Assembly: GCA_947628785.1 (NCBI GenBank)
Contig: CANRBE010000008.1
Coordinates: 1 to 32,163, forward strand
Source of the DNA: an uncultured Bacilli bacterium
GTDB lineage: Bacteria > Bacillota_I > Bacilli_A > RF39 > UBA660
Direction: 5' to 3'
Length of the DNA: 32,163 nt
Shown here: positions 7,557-15,482 of the stretch, in pieces
How the letters are laid out: every line of letters begins with the position of its first letter
Numbering within the stretch: position 1 is the stretch's first letter
Notes under the pieces: generated by a model
Told to the model about the DNA's origin: nothing
The model's database searches: none
What the model saw: the letters and a program-made list of their open reading frames with translations, nothing else
Position numbers and translations under genes: made by a program

Positions 7557-8421
7557 AAAATGGGGTGAGGTAATAGAAAACGTCCCCTTATCAAACTATA
7601 CAACATATAGATTACTTGGAACAGCTGATTATTTAATAAAACCAAAAGGAATAGGTAGTTTATTAGAACTACTAAAATATTTAAAAAAACAAAACAAAAA
7701 ATATCAAATTATTGGTGGTGGAAGTAATTTAATATTTAAAAAACATTATGATGGTGTATTAATTAGTATGGACAACTTTAAAGATATAGAAATAGATGGA
7801 AATTACTGTATAGTTGGAGCTGGATATTCACTGATAGCTTTAGCTTTAAAAATGTCAAAATTAGGTTATACAGGTTTAGAATTCGCAACTGGTATACCTG
7901 GAACAGTTGGGGGAGCAGTTTATAATAATTCTGGGGCTTATAATAGTGATATGAGTCAAATAGTAAAATCTATTTTAGTAATAACACCTGATTTAGAAAT
8001 TAAAAGAATGTATAACCGTGATTTAAATTTTCACTATCGGGGGTCATATTTAAAAGACCAACAGGGATATATATGTTTAGAAGTGTCATTAGCTTTAAAA
8101 GAGGGATATATTGATATTATTGAAGAAATAATTGAAAATAGAAAAAAGAGAAGATTAGAAAGTCAACCCTTAAATTTTCCATCAGCGGGAAGTGTATTTA
8201 GAAACCCAGAAGGTAAATCAGCTTGGAAATTAATAGAAGAATTAGGACTGAAAGGAAAAACTATTGGCGGAGCTAAAATAAGTGAAAAACATGCGAATTT
8301 TATTATCAATGAAGGAAATGCTACAGGTGAAGATATAATCAAATTAATTAATGAAGTAAAAAAACAAGTAAAAGATAAATACAATATCGATTTAATATTA
8401 GAACAAGAAATAATAAAGTAG
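7540..8421 (+). CDS. murB: UDP-N-acetylenolpyruvoylglucosamine reductase MurB
   Basis: MurB is the FAD/NADPH enzyme that reduces enolpyruvyl-UDP-GlcNAc to UDP-MurNAc in the cytoplasm. The 293 residues carry the FAD-binding motifs GGGSN (59-63) and a GIPGTVGGAV loop (118-127). The active-site segment SAGSVFRNP contains the presumed catalytic Ser218, and a C-terminal LEQEI supplies the acidic residue (Glu288 or Glu290). It is the short type II form typical of Firmicutes. It starts 17 nt inside the end of murG and ends 8 nt before divIB; in many Bacilli murG-murB-divIB occur in this same order. Confidence 0.96.
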   Translation: MKENLEKWGEVIENVPLSNYTTYRLLGTADYLIKPKGIGSLLELLKYLKKQNKKYQIIGGGSNLIFKKHYDGVLISMDNFKDIEIDGNYCIVGAGYSLIALALKMSKLGYTGLEFATGIPGTVGGAVYNNSGAYNSDMSQIVKSILVITPDLEIKRMYNRDLNFHYRGSYLKDQQGYICLEVSLALKEGYIDIIEEIIENRKKRRLESQPLNFPSAGSVFRNPEGKSAWKLIEELGLKGKTIGGAKISEKHANFIINEGNATGEDIIKLINEVKKQVKDKYNIDLILEQEIIK

Positions 8422-8428
8422 GGATATA

Positions 8429-9145
8429 ATGAAAAAACAAGGAATAAAAAAGAAGGGAAATAGAAAAGTAGTAGTTAAAAAGAAATTACGTTTAGGACGT
8501 ATCTTTTTGGCTTTAACAATTCTTTTTACTATAATAATTATTGCTTGTTATATATATTTAAAACCAATAAAAAATATCATTATTAAAAACAATTATTATT
8601 TAACTGACCAGGAAATAATAGATATTTTGAAACTGTCTAAATATCCATCTTATTTTGAAACAACAACTAAAAATTTAAATAAGAAAATTCCAAAAGAATC
8701 TTTATTAAAAAAAGTTCAGGTCAAACATAATTTATTCTATGAAATAGAAATAAAAGTAGAAGAAAAAATACCAGTTTATTATGACCAAGAACAAAAAAAG
8801 ACAGTTTTAAATAATAAAGAAACTGTTGATAAATATTATCAAGTCCCACTTTTAAGAAACTATGTACCTGATACTATCAGTGATAAATTAATTGATACAT
8901 TAGCTAAAGTAAAAAATAATATCAAAGAAAAAATATCAGAAATAGAATATAATCCTAATGATGTTGATGAAGAAAGATTTTTACTTGTTATGTCTGACAA
9001 TAATAAAGTATATTTAACTTTAGAAAAATTTTTAAAAATCAATTATTATAATGAAATAATGGAAAGAGTTTTAGTAAAATATCAAAATAAAAAAGGAATA
9101 TTATACTTAGATGAAGGAGAATATTTTGTTCTTGAAAACAGTTAA
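8429..9145 (+). CDS. divIB: Cell-division protein DivIB/FtsQ
   Basis: A 238-residue bitopic membrane protein. The N-terminus is strongly basic (about 1-24), one transmembrane helix spans about 25-45, and an extracytoplasmic POTRA/FtsQ region begins with the family-typical pattern IKNIIIKNNYYLTDQEI (about 49-65) and contains VEEKIPVYY. DivIB forms the DivIB-DivIC-FtsL complex that activates septal peptidoglycan synthesis. It is the last gene of the murG-murB-divIB operon and is followed by a strong terminator. Sequence conservation in this family is low, so the call rests on architecture, the POTRA pattern and context. Confidence 0.88.
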   Translation: MKKQGIKKKGNRKVVVKKKLRLGRIFLALTILFTIIIIACYIYLKPIKNIIIKNNYYLTDQEIIDILKLSKYPSYFETTTKNLNKKIPKESLLKKVQVKHNLFYEIEIKVEEKIPVYYDQEQKKTVLNNKETVDKYYQVPLLRNYVPDTISDKLIDTLAKVKNNIKEKISEIEYNPNDVDEERFLLVMSDNNKVYLTLEKFLKINYYNEIMERVLVKYQNKKGILYLDEGEYFVLENS

Positions 9146-9166
9146 AATTTAAAAAATACCAAAAAT

Positions 9167-9195
9167 AGGAGAAAAATTTTTCTCCTTTTTCTTTT
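9167..9195 (+). terminator. Terminator of the murG-murB-divIB operon
   Basis: A perfect palindrome, AGGAGAAAAA (9167-9176) and TTTTTCTCCT (9177-9186), is followed by further T-rich sequence. Confidence 0.85.
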
Positions 9196-9214
9196 ATTTT
9201 GGTTAAAGATATAG

Positions 9215-9220
9215 TATAAT
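9215..9220 (+). promoter_or_regulatory. -10 element of the ftsA-ftsZ operon
   Basis: A perfect TATAAT lies just upstream of ftsA and after the divIB terminator. The -35 region is weak, so regulation by an activator is possible. Confidence 0.45.
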
Positions 9221-9246
9221 GATAATTAGAATATGGAGATGATTTG

Positions 9247-10476
9247 GTGAGACGAATTTATACTAGTATAGACTTAGGATCAAATGCTGTAAAAATTGTC
9301 GTATGCGAATTGTTTCATAATAAGTTAAATTTATTAGCGGCCACTTCTGTTAAAACAGGAGGAATAACTAAAGGTGTTATCACTTCTAAAGAAGAAGTTA
9401 TACATGCTATAAAAAAAGGAATAAATGATATCGAAGAAATGATAGGCGTTAGAATAAAAAAAGTTATAGCCGCATTACCCAGTCAAGATATCGACTATAC
9501 TATGGGTATAGCTACAAAGCATATTGATGGGGTAGTAAGAAATAATGATATTGATGAAATATTACAAGCTAGTACTGAAGGTAAAATAAGTGCTGATAGG
9601 GAATTAATTACAGTTATACCAGTAGATTTTTCTATTGATGGTAGTATTGTAGTTAAAGACCCAAAATATCAAGAAGCATCTTTATTAAAAACAAGGACTA
9701 TTGTTGTTTCTACATCTAATGAACGAATATATAGTTTAATAGAAATATTAGAAGAAGCAGGATTAGAAGTTGTCGACTTGTCATTAACGACTATTGGTGA
9801 TTATTATTGTTTTAAAAATAAAGAAAATTCTTCATCGATTGGAGCAGTAGTCAATATAGGTTATGAAACAGTAAATATAGCTTTATATAATAAAGGACTT
9901 ATTTATAAAAGCAGTGTTTTGAATATGGGAAGTAGAAATATTGATAATGATATTGCCTATATGTATAAAATATCATTAGAAGATGCTAGTAAAATAAAGG
10001 AAAAATTTGCTTGTGCTAATATAGAAAATGCCAGTCAAAGTGATTTTGTTGAATGTGTTAATAATGAAGGTAAAAAAATAAAAATAAATCAATTTGAATT
10101 ATCTCAAGTTGTAATGTCAAGGTTAGAAGAAATTTTAGAATTTTCTAGAAAAGAGCTAAATACTTTGACAAAGAGTAAAGTTAATTATATAATATTAACT
10201 GGTGGTACTAGTAATATGCGAGGCTTTTCTAAAGTAGCAGAAAGAGTTTTAGGAAGAATAAGTATTACTGGAAGTATAAAAATATTAGGTGTTAGAAATA
10301 ACATATATTCATCAGCACTGGGAAATATTGTATATTTTATTAACAAATTAAAAATAAAAGGAAGAGACTATACTATGATTAGAGAAGATGAACTATATTA
10401 CTCTAATAGAAGTATTTTGGATACATCAAATGATACAATGATAGGGAAAGTTTTTGGTTACTTTTTCGGGGACTAA
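9247..10476 (+). CDS. ftsA: Cell-division actin homologue FtsA
   Basis: FtsA is an actin-fold ATPase that polymerises and tethers FtsZ filaments to the membrane. This 409-residue protein has the N-terminal phosphate-binding motif SIDLGSNAVKIVV, the second nucleotide motif in VNIGYETVNIAL and the adenosine motif ILTGGTSNMRG. It ends in an amphipathic membrane-targeting helix (MIGKVFGYFFGD). I prefer the GTG start at 9247: the Shine-Dalgarno GGAGATGAT ends 3 nt before it, matching the spacing at neighbouring genes. A TTG at 9244 would add one residue. Translation ends 14 nt before ftsZ. Confidence 0.95.
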   Translation: MRRIYTSIDLGSNAVKIVVCELFHNKLNLLAATSVKTGGITKGVITSKEEVIHAIKKGINDIEEMIGVRIKKVIAALPSQDIDYTMGIATKHIDGVVRNNDIDEILQASTEGKISADRELITVIPVDFSIDGSIVVKDPKYQEASLLKTRTIVVSTSNERIYSLIEILEEAGLEVVDLSLTTIGDYYCFKNKENSSSIGAVVNIGYETVNIALYNKGLIYKSSVLNMGSRNIDNDIAYMYKISLEDASKIKEKFACANIENASQSDFVECVNNEGKKIKINQFELSQVVMSRLEEILEFSRKELNTLTKSKVNYIILTGGTSNMRGFSKVAERVLGRISITGSIKILGVRNNIYSSALGNIVYFINKLKIKGRDYTMIREDELYYSNRSILDTSNDTMIGKVFGYFFGD

Positions 10477-10490
10477 GGAGGTTTTAAAAT

Positions 10491-11540
10491 ATGAATATGT
10501 TTGGATTAGAAGTAGATCAATTAGCAAAAATAAAAGTAATTGGTGTTGGTGGTGCTGGTAATAATGCAGTAAATCGAATGATTGAGGCAGGTATACAAGG
10601 TGTTGATTTTATTGTTGTCAATACTGATTTACAAGTTTTAAATAATTCTAAAGCTGACAATAGAATCCAAATTGGCATAGAACTAACTAATGGACTTGGT
10701 GCAGGAGCCAATCCAGAAGTAGGTAGGGAAGCAGCACTAGAAAATAAAGCTGAATTAGTCGCTGCCCTTGAAGGTGCTGATATGGTATTTATAACTTGTG
10801 GTATGGGTGGTGGAACAGGAACTGGAGCAGCTCCTATCATTGCCGATATTGCCCAAGAACTTGGGGCTTTAACTGTAGGTATTATAACTAAGCCATTTTC
10901 ATTTGAAGGACGTAAAAGAATGGACCAAGCTTTAGCTGGTCTTGATGAATTGAAAAAACATGTCGATACATTAATTGTCATACCTAATGACCGCTTAAGA
11001 GGAATTATTGATAAAACAACACCACTTATTGACTCATTTAAAGAAGTTGATAATGTTTTAAGACGAGGTGTTCAATCAATTTCTGATTTAATAGCAGTAG
11101 CAGGTTTAATTAATTTGGACTTTGCCGATGTCAAAGCTGTTATGAAAAGTCGGGGAAATGCATTGATAGGTATTGGAATGGGTACTGGTGAAAATAGAGC
11201 AGTTGAAGCCGCTAAACAAGCTGTAACAAGCCCACTACTTGAAGCTAGTATATCTGGAGCTACTGATGCGATTATTAACGTAACTGGTGGTGCTAATCTT
11301 ACTTTATTTGAAGTAGATGAAGCAGTTGAAGCAATCAGAAATGCTGCCAATACTGATATTAATACTATTTTTGGAGCTGTTATTAATGAGAATTTAGATG
11401 ATGAAATTATCGTTACAGTAATAGCTACAGGTTTTGATGAATATGAAAAACAAGAAAGTTTAAATTATTCTTCGCAAGCAGATGATGATGACGATAATGA
11501 TGATGACATACCAGCATTCTTAAGAAAAAGAGTATATTAG
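10491..11540 (+). CDS. ftsZ: Cell-division tubulin homologue FtsZ
   Basis: FtsZ is the GTPase that polymerises into the Z-ring. The 349-residue protein has the glycine loop [10 protein letters not shown] near the N-terminus, the tubulin signature GGGTGTG at 106-112 and the T7-loop sequence [11 protein letters not shown]. The disordered linker is short and very acidic (a run of Asp), ending in the conserved tail IPAFLRKR (340-347) that binds FtsA and other partners. AAGGAGG (10475-10481) sits correctly for the ATG at 10491. It is cotranscribed with ftsA and followed by a terminator. Confidence 0.98.
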   Translation: MNMFGLEVDQLAKIKVIGVGGAGNNAVNRMIEAGIQGVDFIVVNTDLQVLNNSKADNRIQIGIELTNGLGAGANPEVGREAALENKAELVAALEGADMVFITCGMGGGTGTGAAPIIADIAQELGALTVGIITKPFSFEGRKRMDQALAGLDELKKHVDTLIVIPNDRLRGIIDKTTPLIDSFKEVDNVLRRGVQSISDLIAVAGLINLDFADVKAVMKSRGNALIGIGMGTGENRAVEAAKQAVTSPLLEASISGATDAIINVTGGANLTLFEVDEAVEAIRNAANTDINTIFGAVINENLDDEIIVTVIATGFDEYEKQESLNYSSQADDDDDNDDDIPAFLRKRVY

Positions 11541-11566
11541 AATGAGTTTTATTCATTCTTTTTTTC
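11539..11566 (+). terminator. Terminator of ftsA-ftsZ
   Basis: AGAATGA (11539-11545) pairs with TCATTCT (11553-11559) over a 7-nt loop, then a run of T. Confidence 0.85.
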
Positions 11567-11610
11567 TATTAAAATATAAGTAAAGTAAAAGTAAACTATG
11601 TTAAAAATTA

Positions 11611-11639
11611 TTGTTATTAATAAAAAAAAATGATATACT
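11611..11639 (+). promoter_or_regulatory. SigA-type promoter of mraY
   Basis: TTGTTA (11611-11616), a 17-bp spacer, then TATACT (11634-11639). The start codon lies 27 bp downstream. Confidence 0.65.
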
Positions 11640-11666
11640 AAAGTAGTCGTATAGGAGTTGATTAAT

Positions 11667-12659
11667 ATGTTGATTCTAGCCAAAGCCATGTTGGCTATGA
11701 TGATTGGTTTTATCCTAGCTATCATAACTGGTTTAATATTAATACCAGCCTTTAAAAAAAATAATACTAGACAAAGTTTAAGTACTTATCTAAAACAAAA
11801 ACATAAGAAAAAAGAAGGAACCCCAACTATGGGAGGTTTTATCTTTATAATACCGACAATATTAACGGTCATTATACTTCTTTTAATGGGAAAAATTGAA
11901 TATTCTATTAATTTAACTATTATTATATTTGTTTTTGTAAGCTATGGATTAATTGGTTTTATCGATGATTATCTAATTGTCAAAAAGCATAATAACAAAG
12001 GTCTTACTGCTATGCAGAAACTGGTAGCTCAATTAGTTATAGCATTAGTATTTTTCTGTTTGTTTTTGATAAGTGGTCATAATCCTGAATTATATATACA
12101 TACTTTAAATTTAAGAATTGAAATGAAATGGGTATATGGTTTATTTTTACTATTTATTTTAGTAGCTTCTTCAAATGCTGTCAATTTGACAGATGGACTA
12201 GATGGACTAGCAGGTGGACTTTCTTTAATTGCTTTTTTAGCTTTAGGACTAATAAGTTGGAATTCTAGTTGGGCATCTGGTTATGAAGCAATTGCGATAT
12301 TTTGTTTTATTTTAGTAGGTTCATTATTAGGCTTTTTGTTTTTTAATACTTATCCAGCTAAAATATTTATGGGAGATACTGGTTCTTTATCTTTAGGAGC
12401 AACAATGGCTAGTGTTGCTATATTAACCAACCATGAAGTTACTTTTATAATTATTGCAGGAGTATTTATTATTGAAACATTGAGTTGTATTTTTCAGATT
12501 TTAGCAGTAGTATATACCAATCATAAATTATTTTTAATGGCTCCTATTCATCATCATTTTGAAAAACTTGGTTGGCAAGAAAGAGACATTGTTAAAATGT
12601 TTTGGGTTATTGGTTTATTACTAGCGATGGCTGGTGTTATATTTGCTGTTTGGATTTAG
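11667..12659 (+). CDS. mraY: Phospho-MurNAc-pentapeptide transferase MraY
   Basis: MraY makes lipid I by moving phospho-MurNAc-pentapeptide from UDP to undecaprenyl phosphate. It is a 330-residue polytopic membrane enzyme of about ten helices. Signatures are present in order: EGTPTMGG, the Asp-rich FIDDY followed by KKHNNKGLT, NLTDGLDGLAGG, FMGDTGSL and MAPIHHHFE. The ATG at 11667 fits AGGAGTTGAT spacing; an in-frame TTG at 11658 overlaps the Shine-Dalgarno region and is rejected. It stands alone between its own promoter and terminator, detached from the usual murF-mraY-murD order. Confidence 0.96.
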   Translation: MLILAKAMLAMMIGFILAIITGLILIPAFKKNNTRQSLSTYLKQKHKKKEGTPTMGGFIFIIPTILTVIILLLMGKIEYSINLTIIIFVFVSYGLIGFIDDYLIVKKHNNKGLTAMQKLVAQLVIALVFFCLFLISGHNPELYIHTLNLRIEMKWVYGLFLLFILVASSNAVNLTDGLDGLAGGLSLIAFLALGLISWNSSWASGYEAIAIFCFILVGSLLGFLFFNTYPAKIFMGDTGSLSLGATMASVAILTNHEVTFIIIAGVFIIETLSCIFQILAVVYTNHKLFLMAPIHHHFEKLGWQERDIVKMFWVIGLLLAMAGVIFAVWI

Positions 12660-12660
12660 G

Positions 12661-12689
12661 ATGATAACTATTTAAGTTATCATTTTTTT
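12661..12689 (+). terminator. Terminator of mraY
   Basis: ATGATAAC (12661-12668) pairs with GTTATCAT (12676-12683) over a 7-nt loop, then seven T. Confidence 0.85.
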
Positions 12690-12700
12690 GATTAAATTAC

Positions 12701-12729
12701 TTGTTTAAAAATAAAAAATATGGTAATAT
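12701..12729 (+). promoter_or_regulatory. SigA-type promoter of the small RNA candidate
   Basis: TTGTTT (12701-12706), a 17-bp spacer, then TAATAT (12724-12729). The predicted transcription start, near 12736, coincides with the first base of the 5' hairpin. Confidence 0.6.
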
Positions 12730-12735
12730 TAAATT

Positions 12736-12840
12736 GTGAAGGAAACTTCATAAAAAGAGACATACCCTAGTGGTATTTCCCTTTTAGTTGGATTAAAAGA
12801 AAAATACCGAATTAATTTAGGAAAACGGTATTTTTCTTTG
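12736..12840 (+). ncRNA. Stand-alone structured small RNA candidate, about 105 nt
   Basis: No ORF lies between the promoter at 12701-12729 and the strong terminator ending at 12840. Three elements are visible. The first is a 5' hairpin, TGAAG-GAAA-CTTCA (12737-12750, GNRA loop). The second is ATACC (12762-12766) with GGTAT (12772-12776) over CTAGT, which an outer AAAAG/CTTTT helix (12753-12757 with 12781-12785) can enclose. The third is a 14-bp terminator stem. GGTATTT at 12772-12778 is also complementary to AAATACC at 12802-12808, the terminator's left arm, so a terminated and an antiterminated fold exclude each other as in riboswitches. No intact gene follows downstream, which favours a trans-acting small RNA. 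I cannot match it to a known RNA family. Confidence 0.5.
12796..12840 (+). terminator. Strong terminator of the small RNA candidate
   Basis: Positions 12796-12809 and 12826-12839 form a perfect 14-bp stem (ending TACCG/CGGTA at the loop) over a 16-nt loop. The right arm supplies the T-rich tract. Confidence 0.8.
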
Positions 12841-13236
12841 TTTATTTATTTTTGTTAAAATAAACACTGATGATAAATAAAATAAAATCTAAGAAGTTAA
12901 ATCTTGATGTTTTATCATATTTATTAAAACTTATAAATTAGATCTTCATAAGCATCATCACCTTTCTATTTTAGAATAAAAATAAAAAGGGAAAATACTG
13001 ATTCACCTAAAAAGAACAAAAACTTTTTCATTTTTGTTTTATAAGAATTTGTGGTAAGTATACTAAAATAATTTTAAGTACAATTTAGGTACAAATAATA
13101 AGTTAAATTTAACAATATATACAAAGATATGGATAAATGATACGATGTCTGTATAAACGAAAAAAAAGTTGCTTTATGATAAAAGAGGATTTTATAATAT
13201 AATAATAGGTATAAAAAAATATCATAGATTTAAAAA
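12841..13236. other. Intergenic region without an intact gene
   Basis: No ORF with a ribosome-binding site longer than a few codons is seen on either strand. A minus-strand AAAGGTGATGATG near 12970 leads only into a very short frame. The right part is probably the degraded 5' end of the antitoxin remnant that follows. Confidence 0.5.
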
Positions 13237-13319
13237 ATGTCAACTAATGAAAAATAAAAGCAAAAGGTTATTATGATGTTGATAAAATGTTTGAGGATAT
13301 TTTAAATGACCAAGATTAA
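13237..13319 (+). pseudogene. DinJ/RelB-type antitoxin remnant
   Basis: The last codons read KGYYDVDKMFEDILND, the usual end of DinJ/RelB-family antitoxins. An upstream segment (from ATG at 13237, reading STNEK) is in a different frame, out of register by one base in an A-run, with a stop between the two. No complete DNA-binding N-terminus can be found upstream. It ends 14 bases inside the toxin remnant, the typical overlap of such pairs. Confidence 0.55.
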
Positions 13320-13600
13320 TAGTTATACAACTTCTTGTGAAATAAAATATACCAAAAACTTTAGTAAGAATTTAAAAAAATTAAATAGTCAGAAAAAAGA
13401 TATAAATAAATTAAAAAAAGTTATAAAAATTATATCAATTTTGAAACATTAGAGAAAAAATATTATATCATAAATTAATAGACAATAAAAATTGTTATGA
13501 GTGTCATATAGAAAATGATTGGTTATTAATTTATCAAATAAATGAAAATAAACTAGTTTTGTTATTAATTACAACTGGAAGTCACAGTGAACTATTTTAA
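13306..13600 (+). pseudogene. YafQ/RelE-type toxin, frameshifted
   Basis: Three consecutive frames together give one YafQ-like mRNA endoribonuclease. ATG at 13306 reads to YTKNFSKNLKKLNSQKKD and further. A middle frame gives FETLEKKYYI. A third gives CYECHIENDWLLIYQI and ends ITTGSHSELF at 13600. The C-terminal block with the HIENDWLLIY and TGSHSELF motifs is diagnostic of the family and carries the usual catalytic His near the end. At least two frameshifts (around 13440 and 13475) mean no active toxin is expected. The reading frames otherwise remain easily recognisable, so inactivation looks recent. Confidence 0.75.
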
Positions 13601-13610
13601 TTAATGACAA

Positions 13611-13643
13611 GTTTTGTCTAGTTTTGTCGAATCAATTTACAAT
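13611..13643 (+). promoter_or_regulatory. Promoter with tandem Spo0A-box-like repeats
   Basis: GTTTTGTC occurs twice exactly 10 bp apart (13611-13618 and 13621-13628). The second is part of TTGTCGAA (13624-13631), an exact match to the Spo0A box core TGTCGAA. TACAAT at 13638-13643 can serve as -10, with TTGTCT (13614-13619) as -35 at 18 bp. The octamer also occurs inside unrelated coding sequence, so chance is possible. Confidence 0.35.
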
Positions 13644-13692
13644 CTTTTTAAATAATGTTACCCTAGAAATCATTAGTCAGGGGGTGAATCTT

Positions 13693-13851
13693 ATGAAAGA
13701 AAATAACAATAAAGAAAACGTACAAGAAATAGAAAGAATTAAATTAATATTAAATTTTTATGATGATCATGTAGAAAAAGAAATAATAAAACAACCACCT
13801 TTTATAATTGATAAAACTAAAAAAAACAAAAAAACTACAAAAAACGATTAA
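13693..13851 (+). CDS. Small hypothetical protein, 52 residues
   Basis: A 52-residue, highly charged soluble protein with a Lys-rich tail; I do not recognise it. The ATG at 13693 follows a strong GGGGGTGAAT Shine-Dalgarno with the 3-nt spacing used elsewhere in this window. Longer versions from non-ATG codons upstream are not supported. Its end overlaps the tail of the opposite-strand spoVB gene by 17 bp. The preceding Spo0A-box-like repeats hint at control during stationary phase or sporulation onset. It lacks the SQELD motif of Spo0E-type phosphatases. Confidence 0.5.
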   Translation: MKENNNKENVQEIERIKLILNFYDDHVEKEIIKQPPFIIDKTKKNKKTTKND

Positions 13852-15121
13852 CTTTAGAATACTGAACTAAAGTAACAAAAATAATACTAAAACAAATAGA
13901 AATAATAAGACCCCATACATTAAAAAAATAACACCCAATAATTAAACTAATTATTTTTATAATAGTTCCAAATAAAGTTGAAGTAAAAGCTTCTTTTGCT
14001 TTATCCATAGCTTGTAAAGTCGACGCTAAAGGTGCTTGAATATATTGAAATAAACAAATAGGTGATAAAATCCTAACATAAAAAGTACCTTCAGTATTGT
14101 GATATAAAAAATAAAGTAATTTTTCTGGAAATAATTCAAAAATAACAGTAAAAATAAAACCGATAGCTAAAGAAATAAATAAAGCTTGATTAAATCTTTT
14201 TTTAGCCATCTTCTTCTTTTTTAAGGCTATATATTTAGAAATAGTTGGAACTAAAGCTTGACTTATTGCCATTGAAAAAAAAGAAGGAATTAAAATTAAA
14301 GGTAAAACAAAACCTGAAATAATACCATATTCTAAAGTAATATCTTGATTACTAAAACCTTTAAAAAGTAAAATAGTAGTGAATAAAATAGGTTCTAAAA
14401 AATACCCAATGTTACCAATTAATCTAGAGGCAACAGTTGGAATAGAAATACTAAAAATTGGATTTAAATACTTTCTTTTAGGTTTAAAATCAACTTTGTC
14501 AATAACAATCTTATTTGGTAAAAATAAAAGAAAAATAACAATAGAACATATTTCAGAAACAATATTAGATAAAATTACAAAAAATACCGCTAGTTCTATA
14601 TTAAACTTCATAAAAAAAGGAATTCCAATTGTTAGTAAACATAATCTTACCAAATCTTCACAAATATTAGAAAAAACATGAATACCCATTCTTTCTTTAC
14701 CAAAATAATATCCTCTTAAAAGAGATGAAATACTTATAAAAGGTAGCGTTAAACCAATCGCAATCAATCCATAATAAGTTGCTTTGTTATGTAAAAGTTT
14801 AATAGAAATAAAGTTTCCACTAAAAATTAAAAAAAACAATAAAAGAAAATCTAAGAGTAAAGAAAGAGGTAAAATTGAAGCAATCAATTTGTGAGTTGGT
14901 AACTTATTTTCCGCTACTAACTTAGAAATAGCGACTGGAAAACCAAAAGAAGCTAAGGCAATAAATAAACTAAAAGTAGGCATAAGTAGGGAATATAAAC
15001 CAATTCCTGTAACTTTTAAATACCTAGAAGTTATAATTCTTATAACCATTCCTAATAATTTAGTAATAAAACCTCCAAACATTAAAATTATAGTTGCCTT
15101 TAAAAAACTACTTTTTTTCAT
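13835..15121 (-). CDS. spoVB: SpoVB-type lipid flippase (MOP/MATE superfamily)
   Basis: A 428-residue polytopic membrane protein of the polysaccharide-export branch of the MOP superfamily (about 12-14 helices). The N-terminal pattern with FGGFITKLLG and RYLKVTGIGLYSLL is typical of SpoVB/YtgP-like proteins, which in sporulating Firmicutes move lipid-linked cortex or cell-wall precursors. The ATG at 15121 (minus strand) is preceded by AAGGTGAT (15127-15134); a start at 15145 is less supported. It lies divergently to comN-secDF, which matches the conserved spoVB/comN/secDF neighbourhood of Bacillus and favours SpoVB over MurJ. A substrate cannot be read from the sequence. Confidence 0.8.
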   Translation of the reverse strand: MKKSSFLKATIILMFGGFITKLLGMVIRIITSRYLKVTGIGLYSLLMPTFSLFIALASFGFPVAISKLVAENKLPTHKLIASILPLSLLLDFLLLFFLIFSGNFISIKLLHNKATYYGLIAIGLTLPFISISSLLRGYYFGKERMGIHVFSNICEDLVRLCLLTIGIPFFMKFNIELAVFFVILSNIVSEICSIVIFLLFLPNKIVIDKVDFKPKRKYLNPIFSISIPTVASRLIGNIGYFLEPILFTTILLFKGFSNQDITLEYGIISGFVLPLILIPSFFSMAISQALVPTISKYIALKKKKMAKKRFNQALFISLAIGFIFTVIFELFPEKLLYFLYHNTEGTFYVRILSPICLFQYIQAPLASTLQAMDKAKEAFTSTLFGTIIKIISLIIGCYFFNVWGLIISICFSIIFVTLVQYSKVNRFL

Positions 15122-15209
15122 AAATATCACCTTAAAACCTTTCAAAAATTGTTGGTTTCATATATAATATATATGTAATCTGTTCATTTAATATGAAAGT
15201 GGTGATTTA

Positions 15210-15473
15210 ATGGATATCCAATCAATTGAAGAACTTTTTAAATTAGTTAGACCATCATTACTAGTTAAAAGTGAAGAATTAAAAAGAAAAGGATATAATT
15301 ATATCAATGAAAAAGATATTTTTAATTATTTGGTAGAAAATAACTGGAAAAATGCGAAAAAATTAGAACTATATCAAATAGTAAGTGATATTCTAAATGC
15401 TGATGAAGTATTAATTGATGGATATTTAAAAAAACAAATAGGTATAAAAAATAGAAACATCTATTTTGAGTAG
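15210..15473 (+). CDS. comN: ComN-family post-transcriptional regulator
   Basis: An 87-residue soluble helical protein. The pattern LFKLVRPSLLVKSEELKRKGY, then a conserved W (NNWKNAKK) and a YQIVSDILN block, is that of the small ComN/YrzD family, known in Bacillus subtilis as a post-transcriptional regulator of comE mRNA. It starts behind GGTGGTGAT and ends 9 nt before secDF, which has its own strong Shine-Dalgarno. Bacillus places comN between spoVB and secDF just as here. A TATAAT at 15163-15168 in the divergent gap may drive it. No competence genes are in the window. Confidence 0.75.
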   Translation: MDIQSIEELFKLVRPSLLVKSEELKRKGYNYINEKDIFNYLVENNWKNAKKLELYQIVSDILNADEVLIDGYLKKQIGIKNRNIYFE

Positions 15474-15482
15474 GAGGAAAAC

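Noticed and set aside
10517-10981. Long minus-strand ORF opposite ftsZ
   Set aside because: It is the antisense shadow of a strongly conserved gene, without a ribosome-binding site or recognisable protein.
12940-12985. Minus-strand AAAGGTGATGATG suggesting a gene start
   Set aside because: The frame stops after a few codons and other frames give only a short peptide; no conserved pattern is visible.
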